A stretch of 64,000 bases of DNA from Viridibacterium sp035456105. Lineage in GTDB: Bacteria > Pseudomonadota > Gammaproteobacteria > Burkholderiales > Rhodocyclaceae. The position numbers were made by a program, and so were the translations under genes. Location: contig DATIDV010000039.1 of assembly GCA_035456105.1 (NCBI GenBank), positions 1 through 64,000 of the forward strand, in the 5' to 3' direction. Shown one piece after another: positions 18,007 to 26,022 of the stretch. Below the pieces are notes generated by a model. That model did no database searches. It saw only the letters and a list, made by a program, of their open reading frames with translations, and was not told the origin of the DNA. Every line of letters begins with the position of its first letter. The first letter of the stretch is position 1.

Positions 18007-18560
18007 TGCTATTCCCCAACAAGGACGAACACTTCGAATCTGCACGCATCAAGGCAGAAAAACTAAAGCTCATGGCTTTCGACGTCGACGGTGTACTCAC
18101 CGATGGCACCTTGTTCTTCACGCCAGCTGGCGACGAGATCAAGGCCTTTTCCAGCCTCGACGGCCATGGTCTGAAAATGCTGGCTGAAGCAGGCATCACC
18201 GTCGCCATCATCACCGGCCGCAAGTCACCCATGGTCGAGCTGCGCGCTGCCAATCTCGGCGTCGCCCACCTCTTCCAGGGCGTCGAGGACAAACGCGCCG
18301 TCATGCGCTCGCTGCGCGAGCAACTTGGGCTGTCGGCGGAACAAAGCGGTTACATGGGCGATGATGTCGTCGATCTGCCGATCCTGCGTGATTGCGGTTT
18401 CTCGGCATCGGTGCGAGACGGACACCAGTTTGTTCACAAGCACGTGGACTTCGTAGCCTCGCATGGTGGCGGTCGCGGTGCGGTACGCGAGCTGTGCGAC
18501 TTCATACTGAATGCGCAGGGTAAGCTCGATACCATGCTGGCCAGTTATCTGACGCGTTGA
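18006..18560 (+). CDS. kdsC: Kdo-8-phosphate phosphatase KdsC
   Basis: Removes phosphate from Kdo 8-phosphate to give Kdo. The 184-residue HAD-superfamily enzyme has motif I DVDGVLTDG with the nucleophile Asp, motif II (ITGRKS), and the GDDVVDLP loop. It has the cap-less length of KdsC. It is coupled to kdsD by a TGATG junction and is followed 22 bases later by lptC. Confidence 0.92.
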   Translation: MLFPNKDEHFESARIKAEKLKLMAFDVDGVLTDGTLFFTPAGDEIKAFSSLDGHGLKMLAEAGITVAIITGRKSPMVELRAANLGVAHLFQGVEDKRAVMRSLREQLGLSAEQSGYMGDDVVDLPILRDCGFSASVRDGHQFVHKHVDFVASHGGGRGAVRELCDFILNAQGKLDTMLASYLTR

Positions 18561-18582
18561 TCGATGGAATGAAAACAAGCTG

Positions 18583-19161
18583 ATGCGTCGCCTACCCGCC
18601 CTCCTCCCCCTGCTCATAGCCGCCTTGCTGGCACTGGCCACCTACTGGCTGCAATTCGTGGTCGGCAATGAGCGTCCAACCGGTCTGGGCAATGATCGCG
18701 GCGACCCCGACGCGATCGTCGAGAACTTCCATGTCGACAAGTTTGACCAGACGGGCAGGCTTGCCATGACGCTCGACGCCGACGAACTCAAGCACTACCC
18801 CGCGGATGACTCGGCAGACCTGAAACAACCACGCGTACACTTCATTTCGGTAGGGCGCGACAGCACCTGGCGCAGCGACAAGGCGCGCATCACCGACCGT
18901 GGTGACCATATCCAGCTTGTCGACAATGTACGTGGTGTGCGCGTAGCGACAACGGACTCCGTCGAGCAGGTGTTGACCACCTCTGAAGCCAAGGTGCTCA
19001 CTGACGACGAAATCGTCCATATCGACAAACCCCTGACCATGACCCAAGGCGCTATCCGCATCAATGCCGCCAGTGGTGCATGGAACAATATTGACGGCTC
19101 GCTGCAACTCAAGCAGGTCGATGCCATTCTTCAACGAACGCCTAATGTGACGCCGAACTGA
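18583..19161 (+). CDS. lptC: LPS export protein LptC
   Basis: A 192-residue bitopic inner-membrane protein that passes lipopolysaccharide from the LptBFG transporter to LptA. One N-terminal helix (about residues 5-25) is followed by a periplasmic LptC/OstA-like beta domain (FHVDKFDQTGRLAMTLDAD and later repeats). Family length and the order kdsC-lptC-lptA support the call. Confidence 0.88.
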   Translation: MRRLPALLPLLIAALLALATYWLQFVVGNERPTGLGNDRGDPDAIVENFHVDKFDQTGRLAMTLDADELKHYPADDSADLKQPRVHFISVGRDSTWRSDKARITDRGDHIQLVDNVRGVRVATTDSVEQVLTTSEAKVLTDDEIVHIDKPLTMTQGAIRINAASGAWNNIDGSLQLKQVDAILQRTPNVTPN

Positions 19162-19163
19162 TC

Positions 19164-19730
19164 ATGTCCCAACCGAGAATTCTGCTTGCCCTGAGCTTGA
19201 GCGTCGTCGCTGGCACAGTCACCCTGCACTCCTCACCTGCAAATGCCGAACGCGCCGATCGGGAAAAGCCCGTGCGCATCCTGGCGGACTACTCGCCAGT
19301 CAGCGACAAGACCAAGACAGTGATACTTGAAGGACACGTCAAGATCACACAAGGCACGCTGGTCATTGTCTCCAACAAGGCGGTGATCACCCAGGATGCG
19401 GACGGTTTCCAGACTGCTGTGGCAACCGGCGGCGAAGGTGGTCTGGCGCGCTTTCAGCAAAAGAGCGAAGGCAAGGATGAGATGGTGTATGCCGAAGCCG
19501 AACGCATTGAATACGATGCACGCACGGAGACTGCGACCTTGATCAAGCGCGCCTGGGTACGCAAGGGCGTCAATGAGACCTGCGCTGACACGATCGAGTA
19601 CAACGGCCAGACCGAAACCTCGAAGAGCCGCAGCGCTGCCAAACCGGGCGATCAGGTTTCCATCGTGCTCCCGGGCAAAGCCGCCCAATCCGCGCCGATC
19701 GCCACGATCACTTGCGAACGCAAGAAATAG
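19164..19730 (+). CDS. lptA: periplasmic LPS transport protein LptA
   Basis: A 188-residue periplasmic bridge protein carrying LPS to the outer membrane. A signal peptide is probably cleaved after ANA (about residue 28). The OstA-like domain follows (VILEGHVKITQGTLVI, EADRIEYDA-like strand pattern). It starts two bases after lptC. In most proteobacteria lptB and often rpoN come next; here the operon ends and a phasin gene follows. Confidence 0.9.
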   Translation: MSQPRILLALSLSVVAGTVTLHSSPANAERADREKPVRILADYSPVSDKTKTVILEGHVKITQGTLVIVSNKAVITQDADGFQTAVATGGEGGLARFQQKSEGKDEMVYAEAERIEYDARTETATLIKRAWVRKGVNETCADTIEYNGQTETSKSRSAAKPGDQVSIVLPGKAAQSAPIATITCERKK

Positions 19731-19807
19731 TCCGCCAGTAGCGCCCGCTGCGCTCCGCGTACAGCTCCCGCAACCTTTCCTTGACGCAGCGCACACTTCC
19801 TCCTCCT

Positions 19808-19834
19808 CAGACGGCAAGTCACCCTTGTCGTCTG
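19808..19834 (+). terminator. long hairpin after lptA
   Basis: Arms of 11 bases (19808-19818 and 19824-19834) pair fully, with one G-T wobble, around the loop TCACC. There is no T-tract, so it may be a transcript-end stabiliser or a factor-dependent terminator. The rest of the 330-base gap between lptA and the phasin gene has no gene; its right part holds the phasin promoter. Confidence 0.45.
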
Positions 19835-19925
19835 ACTCTCCTCGTGCCATAGTTGCAGTGCATCATTTGTACTGAAAATTCGGCGCAAGCACCTGATTGA
19901 TTGGCGTTTTTATCAATTCAACCAC

Positions 19926-19946
19926 TTTTGTGTGCAGCGCACAAAA
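19926..19946. promoter_or_regulatory. operator 1 of the phasin promoter (PhaR-type, proposed)
   Basis: TTTTGTG and CACAAAA flank TGCAGCG in a 21-base dyad with one mismatched pair. It ends five bases before the -35 box of the phasin promoter. It shares the core TGTGCAGCGCA with the second site at 19985. Confidence 0.5.
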
Positions 19947-19951
19947 AGTGC

Positions 19952-19979
19952 TTGACAAAGGCGTTTGTTGGCCTAGAAT
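19952..19979 (+). promoter_or_regulatory. strong sigma-70 promoter of the phasin gene
   Basis: TTGACA (19952-19957), a 16-base spacer, TAGAAT (19974-19979). This is close to consensus and fits a very highly expressed granule protein. The predicted start of transcription falls in or next to the second operator. Confidence 0.8.
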
Positions 19980-19984
19980 CCAGA

Positions 19985-19997
19985 TTGTGCAGCGCAA
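19985..19997. promoter_or_regulatory. operator 2 of the phasin promoter (PhaR-type, proposed)
   Basis: TTG and CAA flank TGCAGCG in a 13-base dyad just downstream of the -10 box, repeating the core of the site at 19926. A repressor bound here would overlap the transcription start. Confidence 0.5.
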
Positions 19998-20060
19998 CAT
20001 ATTTCCCGGTAGCGCTAGCTTGTAGGCTGTGTCACCCACTCACTTTTGAGGAGATAGAAA

Positions 20061-20618
20061 ATGTTTGCAACCCCTGAACAATTCGCCAGTGTTAACAAGT
20101 CGGCTGTTGAAGCCTGGCTGACCATTGCTAACACCACTTTCGCCAGCGTCGAACGCCTGGCAGCCCTGAACCTGAACACCGCCCGTAGCGCGCTGGAAGA
20201 TAGCGTTGCAAATACCAAGGCCCTGCTCAGCGCCAAGGACCCACAGGAGTTCGCCGCGCTGCAAGCCAGCCTGGCACGCCCGACTCTGGAAAAGGCTGTC
20301 GCCTATGGCCGTAGCGTCTATGAAATCGCGACCGAAGTGCAAGGTCAGTTTTCCAAGATCGCCGAAGGTCAGGCCACCGAAATCAAGCAAAGCATTGCGA
20401 CCACGCTGGACAAGGTTGCAAAGTCGGCGCCTGCTGGTTCCGATGTGGCAGTAGCCGCAGTCAAATCAGCTATCGCCGCCGCCAATTCGGCTTACGACAG
20501 CATCAGCAAGGCTGCCAAGCAAGTTGCTGAAATCACCGAAGCCAATGTGACGGCAGCAACGGACGCAACCGTCAAGGCTGTAGGTACGGCAGCAACGAAG
20601 GCAAAGAAGGCCGCTTGA
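20061..20618 (+). CDS. phaP: phasin (PHB granule-associated protein)
   Basis: A 185-residue phasin_2 family protein that coats polyhydroxyalkanoate granules. It begins MFATPEQFASVNKSAVEAW, the standard phasin N terminus. It is almost entirely alpha-helical and very rich in Ala, with a C-terminal Ala/Lys tail (ATKAKKAA). A good ribosome binding site (GAGGAG) precedes the ATG. It is monocistronic, with a near-consensus promoter flanked by two operator-like dyads and a strong terminator. Confidence 0.92.
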   Translation: MFATPEQFASVNKSAVEAWLTIANTTFASVERLAALNLNTARSALEDSVANTKALLSAKDPQEFAALQASLARPTLEKAVAYGRSVYEIATEVQGQFSKIAEGQATEIKQSIATTLDKVAKSAPAGSDVAVAAVKSAIAAANSAYDSISKAAKQVAEITEANVTAATDATVKAVGTAATKAKKAA

Positions 20619-20651
20619 TTTTCACGGTCTCCGCAGAACATCGCGGAATAG

Positions 20652-20686
20652 AAAAGCCGCAATCTGGAAAGATTGCGGCTTTTTTC
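20652..20686 (+). terminator. intrinsic terminator of the phasin gene
   Basis: AGCCGCAATC, loop TGGAAA, GATTGCGGCT, then a run of six T. The 10-base perfect stem with a T-tract is a textbook factor-independent terminator. Confidence 0.92.
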
Positions 20687-20776
20687 ATTGTTTAACGAGA
20701 GGCTCAGGCCGGACGCAACTTGCAGCTATCGCTGCCGGCAACACAGCAAAGCAAGCAGAAGCAACCCCTCCGCCGA

Positions 20777-21937
20777 TCAGTTTTTCGTTTCGGAGAGACG
20801 ATCAAACTGTTGCTTCTTTTTTGCCATATCGAAATCCGAGTCGGCAAATCGCAGGGCAATCGCACGAAACTCTTCCTGTTGCTCGACAAAGGCATCCACC
20901 ATATCGGGATCAAAGTGGCTGCCTTTGCCCTGAATGATGACGTCTACGGCATTTTCGTGAGACATGCCGTCCTTGTAGACGCGGCGGCTGATCAGGGCAT
21001 CGTAGACGTCAGCCACTGCCATCAGACGAGCTGAAACGGGGATGTCGTCTCCGACCAGCCCACACGGGTAACCCGAGCCATCCCATTTCTCCTGATGGCC
21101 GAAAGCCATTTCCTTGGCGATCGAGAGGAATTCGACCCTGGTTCCCAAGGCCAGCTCGGCGTGCTCGATCGCATCGCGCCCCAGCGCGGGGTGCTCCTTC
21201 ATGACCTCGAACTCTTCCGGTGTGTACTTGCCGGGTTTGAGCAGGATGCGATCGGGGACACCTACCTTTCCAATGTCATGGAGCGGCGCCGATTTGAACA
21301 AGGTCTTGATTGTTTTCGCCGTCAGGTAGGTCGAAAAGCGCGGATGGTCGCGCAGCCTTTCCGCCAGCACCTTGACGTAGTGCTGGGTGCGGCGGATGTG
21401 GTTGCCGGTATCGGAGTCCCGCGTTTCGGCGAGCGAGGCCATGGCAAGGATCGTGACATCCTGGATCGCCTCTACCTCTTGCGTACGCCTGCCAACTTCC
21501 TGTTCGAGATAGTCGGCTTTCGAGCGGAAGAAGTCAGACACAGCCTTCAGTGACAAATGCGTTTCCACCCGCGCCAGCACGATGGGCGGGCTGATCGGTT
21601 TGGTAATGTAGTCGACTGCCCCGAGTTGCAGACCCAGCTTTTCATCCTCCACCTCCGCTTTCGCGGTCAGGAAAATGATCGGGATATCACAAGTTGCCGG
21701 GTCGGCCTTGAGGCGACGGCAGACTTCGTAACCGTCGATGCCGGGCATCATGATGTCAAGCAGCAACAGATCTGGAGGCGGATGGATGCTGGCGATCTGA
21801 AGAGCCTTTTCGCCGTTGCTGGCCACCTTGACCTTGTACGTATCCTTCAGCACTCCACTCATCAGCGCGAGATTGTCCGGCGTGTCATCCACTACCAGCA
21901 CGGTTGGCTTGACGAGGTAGTCGGTGTCGAATTCCAT
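20777..21937 (-). CDS. HD-GYP response regulator, cyclic di-GMP phosphodiesterase
   Basis: A 386-residue regulator. Its REC domain (about 10-130) has VLVVDDTPDN, the phosphoacceptor Asp in LLLLDIMMPGIDG, and a Lys in ITKPI. A coiled linker leads to an HD-GYP domain (about 185-370). HIRRTQ, HDIGKVGVPD, HP, GHQEKWDGSGYP and ADVYDAL mark the HHExxDGxGYP signature and metal ligands. It should hydrolyse cyclic di-GMP when phosphorylated. ATG 21937 has a GGAGAG ribosome binding site; longer upstream starts lack one. It lies just downstream of the sensor gene and is probably its partner. Confidence 0.88.
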   Translation of the reverse strand: MEFDTDYLVKPTVLVVDDTPDNLALMSGVLKDTYKVKVASNGEKALQIASIHPPPDLLLLDIMMPGIDGYEVCRRLKADPATCDIPIIFLTAKAEVEDEKLGLQLGAVDYITKPISPPIVLARVETHLSLKAVSDFFRSKADYLEQEVGRRTQEVEAIQDVTILAMASLAETRDSDTGNHIRRTQHYVKVLAERLRDHPRFSTYLTAKTIKTLFKSAPLHDIGKVGVPDRILLKPGKYTPEEFEVMKEHPALGRDAIEHAELALGTRVEFLSIAKEMAFGHQEKWDGSGYPCGLVGDDIPVSARLMAVADVYDALISRRVYKDGMSHENAVDVIIQGKGSHFDPDMVDAFVEQQEEFRAIALRFADSDFDMAKKKQQFDRLSETKN

Positions 21938-22053
21938 TGCACTCTCCACTTCCAGTTGTTCATTGCGTGTCTGCGCAATGAGATGGCGATCTTCCTGCCT
22001 CCGGCACGCGCGATCGATCATGCCAACGCGATACTTTAGCCCTATTTCTAACC

Positions 22054-24321
22054 CTATTCGATGGCAACCCCTTTGAGTTTTTCCAGCGCCGCATCGAAGT
22101 CGAAAGCTGCAATCGCGGCGCTGACAGGCCTGAGCGCGCGACCAAGGGGTGAGGTCCCAAGTGAGGCGAGCAATGCGTCAAGGCGATCTCCAGCCTCCGC
22201 ATCGCTGTTCTCCAGCAATCCTTGCAAATTCTTCAGTGCAGCAATGTGTTCGGCCAGAACAATAGCGGGCGCTGCCGGAGCTTCTGCGACTTCGGGTCTC
22301 TTCGCCACCGCACCGATCCCCTGCAGGCCATCGATGACTGGAGCAAGTTCGGCCAAAGTCTTCTCCAGCAATTCGGCGATTCGATCTGAAGGCGCTTGTG
22401 CGTTGCAAGCGTCTTCGAGCTCGCCCGCGGCTGCTTGCACCCTCCGGGCGCCGATGTTGCCGGCGGCACCCCTGAGCGTGTGCGCGGCGCGCGTCGCAGC
22501 AAGCGGATCGGGACCCGTTTGTGACGCCACGAACAGTTCGGCAAACTTGCCCTGGCTGTCGCGGAAGGTGCACAACAAACGCGTGTAGAGGGACTGCCTG
22601 TTCATCGAGATCGCCATGCCAGCCTTGATGTCGACGCCTGGCAGGTGCGGTAGATCTGGCATTTCGCCGCCAGCGTCGGGGCGCTGAGCGGCTCCAGCAT
22701 CCGGCGCTGTCGCGCCCCTGATCGACTGCGCCATGGTGTTGGACATGTCGCTCACACTAAGCGGCTTGGCAATGATGGTAGGGGCAGCGGGGTTCGCGAA
22801 GCCGATCGCACAGTCGCGATCGAGCCCGACGATGCCGCCATTGACCGAGCCGAGAATCAGGCGGCTGCGTGCCTCGAGCCGTGCAAGCTCCTCGGCGCTT
22901 GCCTTGAGCGAGTGCTGCTGGGCTTCCAGTTCGATCGTCTGCTCTTCCAGTGCGGCGGCTTGTTGCTTCATGTGTTCAGCCTGACGCTGGGTTTCTTCCA
23001 GCAGCAAACGTGTCTTCGCGTTGCGTTCAAGAATTTCGATGTTCATCGCCAGGATCGGCATCAGGCCGTCGAGCAGCGCCTGCTCCTTGCTCCCGAAGCT
23101 CTCGAAGCTCTCGAAGCTCGCCAGTTCAAGTACCGCCAGCAGGCGGTCGTTATGCAAAACTGGTAGCACGGAAATGGCATGTGGGTCCGCGTTGCCAAGG
23201 CCTGAACCGATCCGGATGTAGTCGGCGGGCGCCTGCTCCAGAACGATGGGCTTCCGCTCCAGTGCGCACTGACCGATCAGCCCCTCACCGGGGGCGAAAG
23301 ATTGCTCGCGACGCTCGCTGTCGCGCAGGGCATAGCCGCCCAGCAGGCTGAGCCTGCGCTCATCCTCCTTGTAGAGGTAAAAGGCCGCGTGGCCGATCCT
23401 GAGCAAGGGCGCCAGGCCGGACAGAAACTGATTTGACAGATCGGTGAGGCTGCTCGCGGCCTGCAGTGCGGCTGATACGGCCGCAACGTGGGTCTTGATC
23501 CAGCGCTGCGCTTCCATCTGCTGGGCTTCGGTTTGCAACACCGCAACGGCACGCGCGAGGGCGCCGATTTCGTTGTTGTAATCCAGCAGAGGTACGGCAT
23601 GGTCGAGCTGGCCGGAAGCCAGCTGTTCAACGGCCCTGCGCAGACGATCAAGCGGGCCATGAACTGAGCGTGAGAACAGCACCCAGAGCAGAAGTCCGGT
23701 CAGACAGATGATCGTCACCAGGATTGCCAAGTACGTACTGCTACGCTCTGCCGCCGCGATGGCCGCCGCAAATTGTTCGTGAGCCCCATCGATCTTGCTG
23801 TTGACCAGCTCTTCGAGTATCTCGTTGGCAGCGAAACCCGGCTGGCGGAATGTGTCCGTCGTAACGAAGGCTGCGGCCTCGGCATCCTTGCCGTTCTGCA
23901 TCAGGCTTATCGCGGTATCCACGCCACGCAGATAACGCACCAACTCCTCTTCGAATCGGCTCAGTTTCTCGGTGTTCGTCCCGCGAAACAGCGTGGGGCG
24001 GAGGCTTTCAATGCTTTTCGCAAGCTTTGATCGGGCGATGGCAATCTGCTCGAGCGCGCGTTCACGATCCGATGAGTCGGGCGCCAGCACGGCCTCGCGA
24101 ACGGTGCGACCAATTGTGGTGTAGGTGACCTGAACGTCCTTGCCCAGCAGGACGCCCCGCATGTCCTCGGTGTAGAGCACCTGCAGATTGGCGACCATCG
24201 CCCGCTGGACAAGCAGGCCTGCTACGCCGACGGTGACCAATCCCAACAGCATCAGCGAGAAACCAAGCATGAGCTTGAGATTGAGCGAGCGCCGTTCCAG
24301 ACTGCCGGACCACGACTTCAT
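22054..24321 (-). CDS. HAMP-GAF sensor with Hpt domain, kinase core missing
   Basis: A 755-residue membrane protein. ATG 24321 has a GAGGAG ribosome binding site. Order: helix 1 (about 18-40), a periplasmic four-helix sensor, helix 2 (about 198-220), HAMP, GAF (about 290-450) and a coiled coil. Next comes the start of a PAS domain (LILGSVNGGIVGLDRD, FANPAAP). This runs directly into what looks like the last strand and helix of a receiver (IIAKPLSVSDM), then a linker and an Hpt domain with the phosphorylatable His in AAHTLRGAAGNIGA. The rest of PAS, HisKA, the ATPase domain and most of the receiver(s), present in the usual relatives, are absent. The frame is intact, so it may still act as a phosphotransfer or dominant-negative sensor. 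It precedes the HD-GYP regulator. Confidence 0.7.
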   Translation of the reverse strand: MKSWSGSLERRSLNLKLMLGFSLMLLGLVTVGVAGLLVQRAMVANLQVLYTEDMRGVLLGKDVQVTYTTIGRTVREAVLAPDSSDRERALEQIAIARSKLAKSIESLRPTLFRGTNTEKLSRFEEELVRYLRGVDTAISLMQNGKDAEAAAFVTTDTFRQPGFAANEILEELVNSKIDGAHEQFAAAIAAAERSSTYLAILVTIICLTGLLLWVLFSRSVHGPLDRLRRAVEQLASGQLDHAVPLLDYNNEIGALARAVAVLQTEAQQMEAQRWIKTHVAAVSAALQAASSLTDLSNQFLSGLAPLLRIGHAAFYLYKEDERRLSLLGGYALRDSERREQSFAPGEGLIGQCALERKPIVLEQAPADYIRIGSGLGNADPHAISVLPVLHNDRLLAVLELASFESFESFGSKEQALLDGLMPILAMNIEILERNAKTRLLLEETQRQAEHMKQQAAALEEQTIELEAQQHSLKASAEELARLEARSRLILGSVNGGIVGLDRDCAIGFANPAAPTIIAKPLSVSDMSNTMAQSIRGATAPDAGAAQRPDAGGEMPDLPHLPGVDIKAGMAISMNRQSLYTRLLCTFRDSQGKFAELFVASQTGPDPLAATRAAHTLRGAAGNIGARRVQAAAGELEDACNAQAPSDRIAELLEKTLAELAPVIDGLQGIGAVAKRPEVAEAPAAPAIVLAEHIAALKNLQGLLENSDAEAGDRLDALLASLGTSPLGRALRPVSAAIAAFDFDAALEKLKGVAIE
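23092..23118. repeat. 9-base tandem repeat inside the sensor gene
   Basis: Three tandem units of the form CTCGAAGCT (the first is CCCGAAGCT) encode the FESFESFGS stretch at the end of the GAF domain. Because the unit is a multiple of three, copy-number change would alter length but not frame. Confidence 0.6.
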
Positions 24322-24440
24322 GCAGCTCTCCTCGTTTTGGCGGGGACCACGCCACTTCACTCAGGCATTGAACGCAAAGCAGCGCAGAAGCTTGTCAGGT
24401 ACGCCATTCTGATCTTTCGGCTTATGCACTGACACCCTGC

Positions 24441-25202
24441 TCAAGCCGTCTGCAAATTCTCCATCTCGCACCATGGGTGGCCGCAACGCGTCATATCTTC
24501 GCGCATCGCTATCATGGCCGCCGCAACAGCCTCTGGCGCGCCCTTGGCACCCAGTTCGATATGCCGACGGCCTGTTGCACCGCCCAGGCTGGGCAGGCTG
24601 AAGATCGTCACGCCAAAACGCGTCTGCCAGTCATTCATGAGATCGAGCAACTGACTCTCATGTGTGTGCAGCACGGCAATGGATTGCTCGGCCCACGGTC
24701 TGGCGTGATGCACGTGCTTGTAGTGCGTATCGAGCACCCACTCCATCATCGGCCAGGACATTTCCGGGAAGCCCGGCAAGAACCAGTGCGCGCGAATGCC
24801 GAAGCCGGGGATGCGGTTGTAGGGATTCGGGATGATCTGGCTGCCGACAGGAATCTCGCCCATCATCAGGCGCTGTGGATTCACCTCGTCACCAAAGCGC
24901 GCGCGAATCTCGCGCTCCGCATCGGCATGCAGCGCGATGTCGACACCCAGCGCCGCAGCCGCACACTGACGCGTGTGATCGTCCGGCGTGGCACCAATAC
25001 CCCCAAAGGAAAACACCACGTCGCCACTGGCAAAGGTCTGGCGCAGCATTTCCGTCAGCAGCGGTCTCTCGTCACCGCAGTAGCGTGCCCAGGACAGACT
25101 CAGGCCACGCGCCTTGAGCAGCTCGATGGCCTTGGGTAGGTGCTTGTCCTGCCGCCTGCCGGAGAGGATTTCATCACCGATGATGAGGACACCGAAGGCC
25201 AT
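24441..25202 (-). CDS. MoaB/CinA-like molybdopterin-binding domain protein
   Basis: A 253-residue protein made of the MoCF/CinA N-terminal domain (GDEILSG near residue 10 and SFGGIGATPDD near 65) plus a unique C-terminal part. The family is annotated as competence/damage-inducible protein A-like, but this form lacks the CinA amidase domain. The true substrate is unknown. ATG 25202 is placed nine bases after GGAG; a GTG two codons upstream overlaps the stop of the next gene upstream and is an alternative. It is coupled to the EI24 gene. Confidence 0.7.
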   Translation of the reverse strand: MAFGVLIIGDEILSGRRQDKHLPKAIELLKARGLSLSWARYCGDERPLLTEMLRQTFASGDVVFSFGGIGATPDDHTRQCAAAALGVDIALHADAEREIRARFGDEVNPQRLMMGEIPVGSQIIPNPYNRIPGFGIRAHWFLPGFPEMSWPMMEWVLDTHYKHVHHARPWAEQSIAVLHTHESQLLDLMNDWQTRFGVTIFSLPSLGGATGRRHIELGAKGAPEAVAAAMIAMREDMTRCGHPWCEMENLQTA

Positions 25203-25204
25203 TT

Positions 25205-25978
25205 TCACTGACTCCGCGGGTTGGAAAAACGTGCCTCGGGCACGTCGATGATGTGCTCTCCGGCGCGCGCTTCACGCAGCGCCTGCAACAGGAAATGCAC
25301 GAAGGCCAGGCCGCTCAGTGCCGGCACGAAAAAATTGAACAGCGGTACGAAGACCAGCACGCCGGCCGTCGCGCCGATCAGGTACAAGCCGCCGCGATGC
25401 TGACGCGGCAGCGCGCGCAATTCGTTGCGATCAGCATGGCGCATCAAAGCGTCATAGCGATAGCAGCGCTGGTTAAGCCATGCGCTCAGGAACACCGACA
25501 GCACCACGCCCATGCCGGGAATGAACCACAGCGGCAAAGTGCACAGACCCACCATGATGAACAGCATCAGTGCCCACACGGCGTTTGCAGCGCTGCCGAC
25601 CTGACTGCCACCGCGCCGCTCGACAAGATCGGGATAGTCCGTCGCAGCAACACGTTCGAGCATCAGGGGCAAGGCAATCAGCGAGATCAGCACCGTCGCC
25701 GTCAACAGGGACAAAGGCAGGAACAGCAAGACCAGCAAGACATGCGTAAAACCGACGAGCAGCATCGCGGAGGTCGAGCCGGTGACGAACCAGCCACCCA
25801 TCCAAGGCAAGCCTTGCGCGAAGTGCAGCAACAGGTCGGCGGCCCTGCCCCATACCAGTATCGCCACGACAAGCCACAGCACGAAGGCAAGCAAGGTTGG
25901 CCACAACAGGTGCCACATGATGTCTGGCCGCATCAGGCTGCGTGCGGCACGTGTCCATGCAATTACGAGCTTGCTCAT
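25205..25978 (-). CDS. EI24/CysZ-like membrane protein
   Basis: A 257-residue inner-membrane protein with about five hydrophobic segments. It has the EI24 domain pattern (RSLMRPDIMWHLLWPTLLA at the start, LPLWFIPGMGVVL and NQRCYRYDALMRHA later). CysZ, the sulfate importer, belongs to this family, but no cysteine synthesis gene is nearby, so the substrate is open. Its stop overlaps the next gene. Confidence 0.7.
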   Translation of the reverse strand: MSKLVIAWTRAARSLMRPDIMWHLLWPTLLAFVLWLVVAILVWGRAADLLLHFAQGLPWMGGWFVTGSTSAMLLVGFTHVLLVLLFLPLSLLTATVLISLIALPLMLERVAATDYPDLVERRGGSQVGSAANAVWALMLFIMVGLCTLPLWFIPGMGVVLSVFLSAWLNQRCYRYDALMRHADRNELRALPRQHRGGLYLIGATAGVLVFVPLFNFFVPALSGLAFVHFLLQALREARAGEHIIDVPEARFSNPRSQ

Positions 25979-26022
25979 TCATTCCCTTCTTCGGGTATTG
26001 CCGGGACGCATCCCGGATTCAA

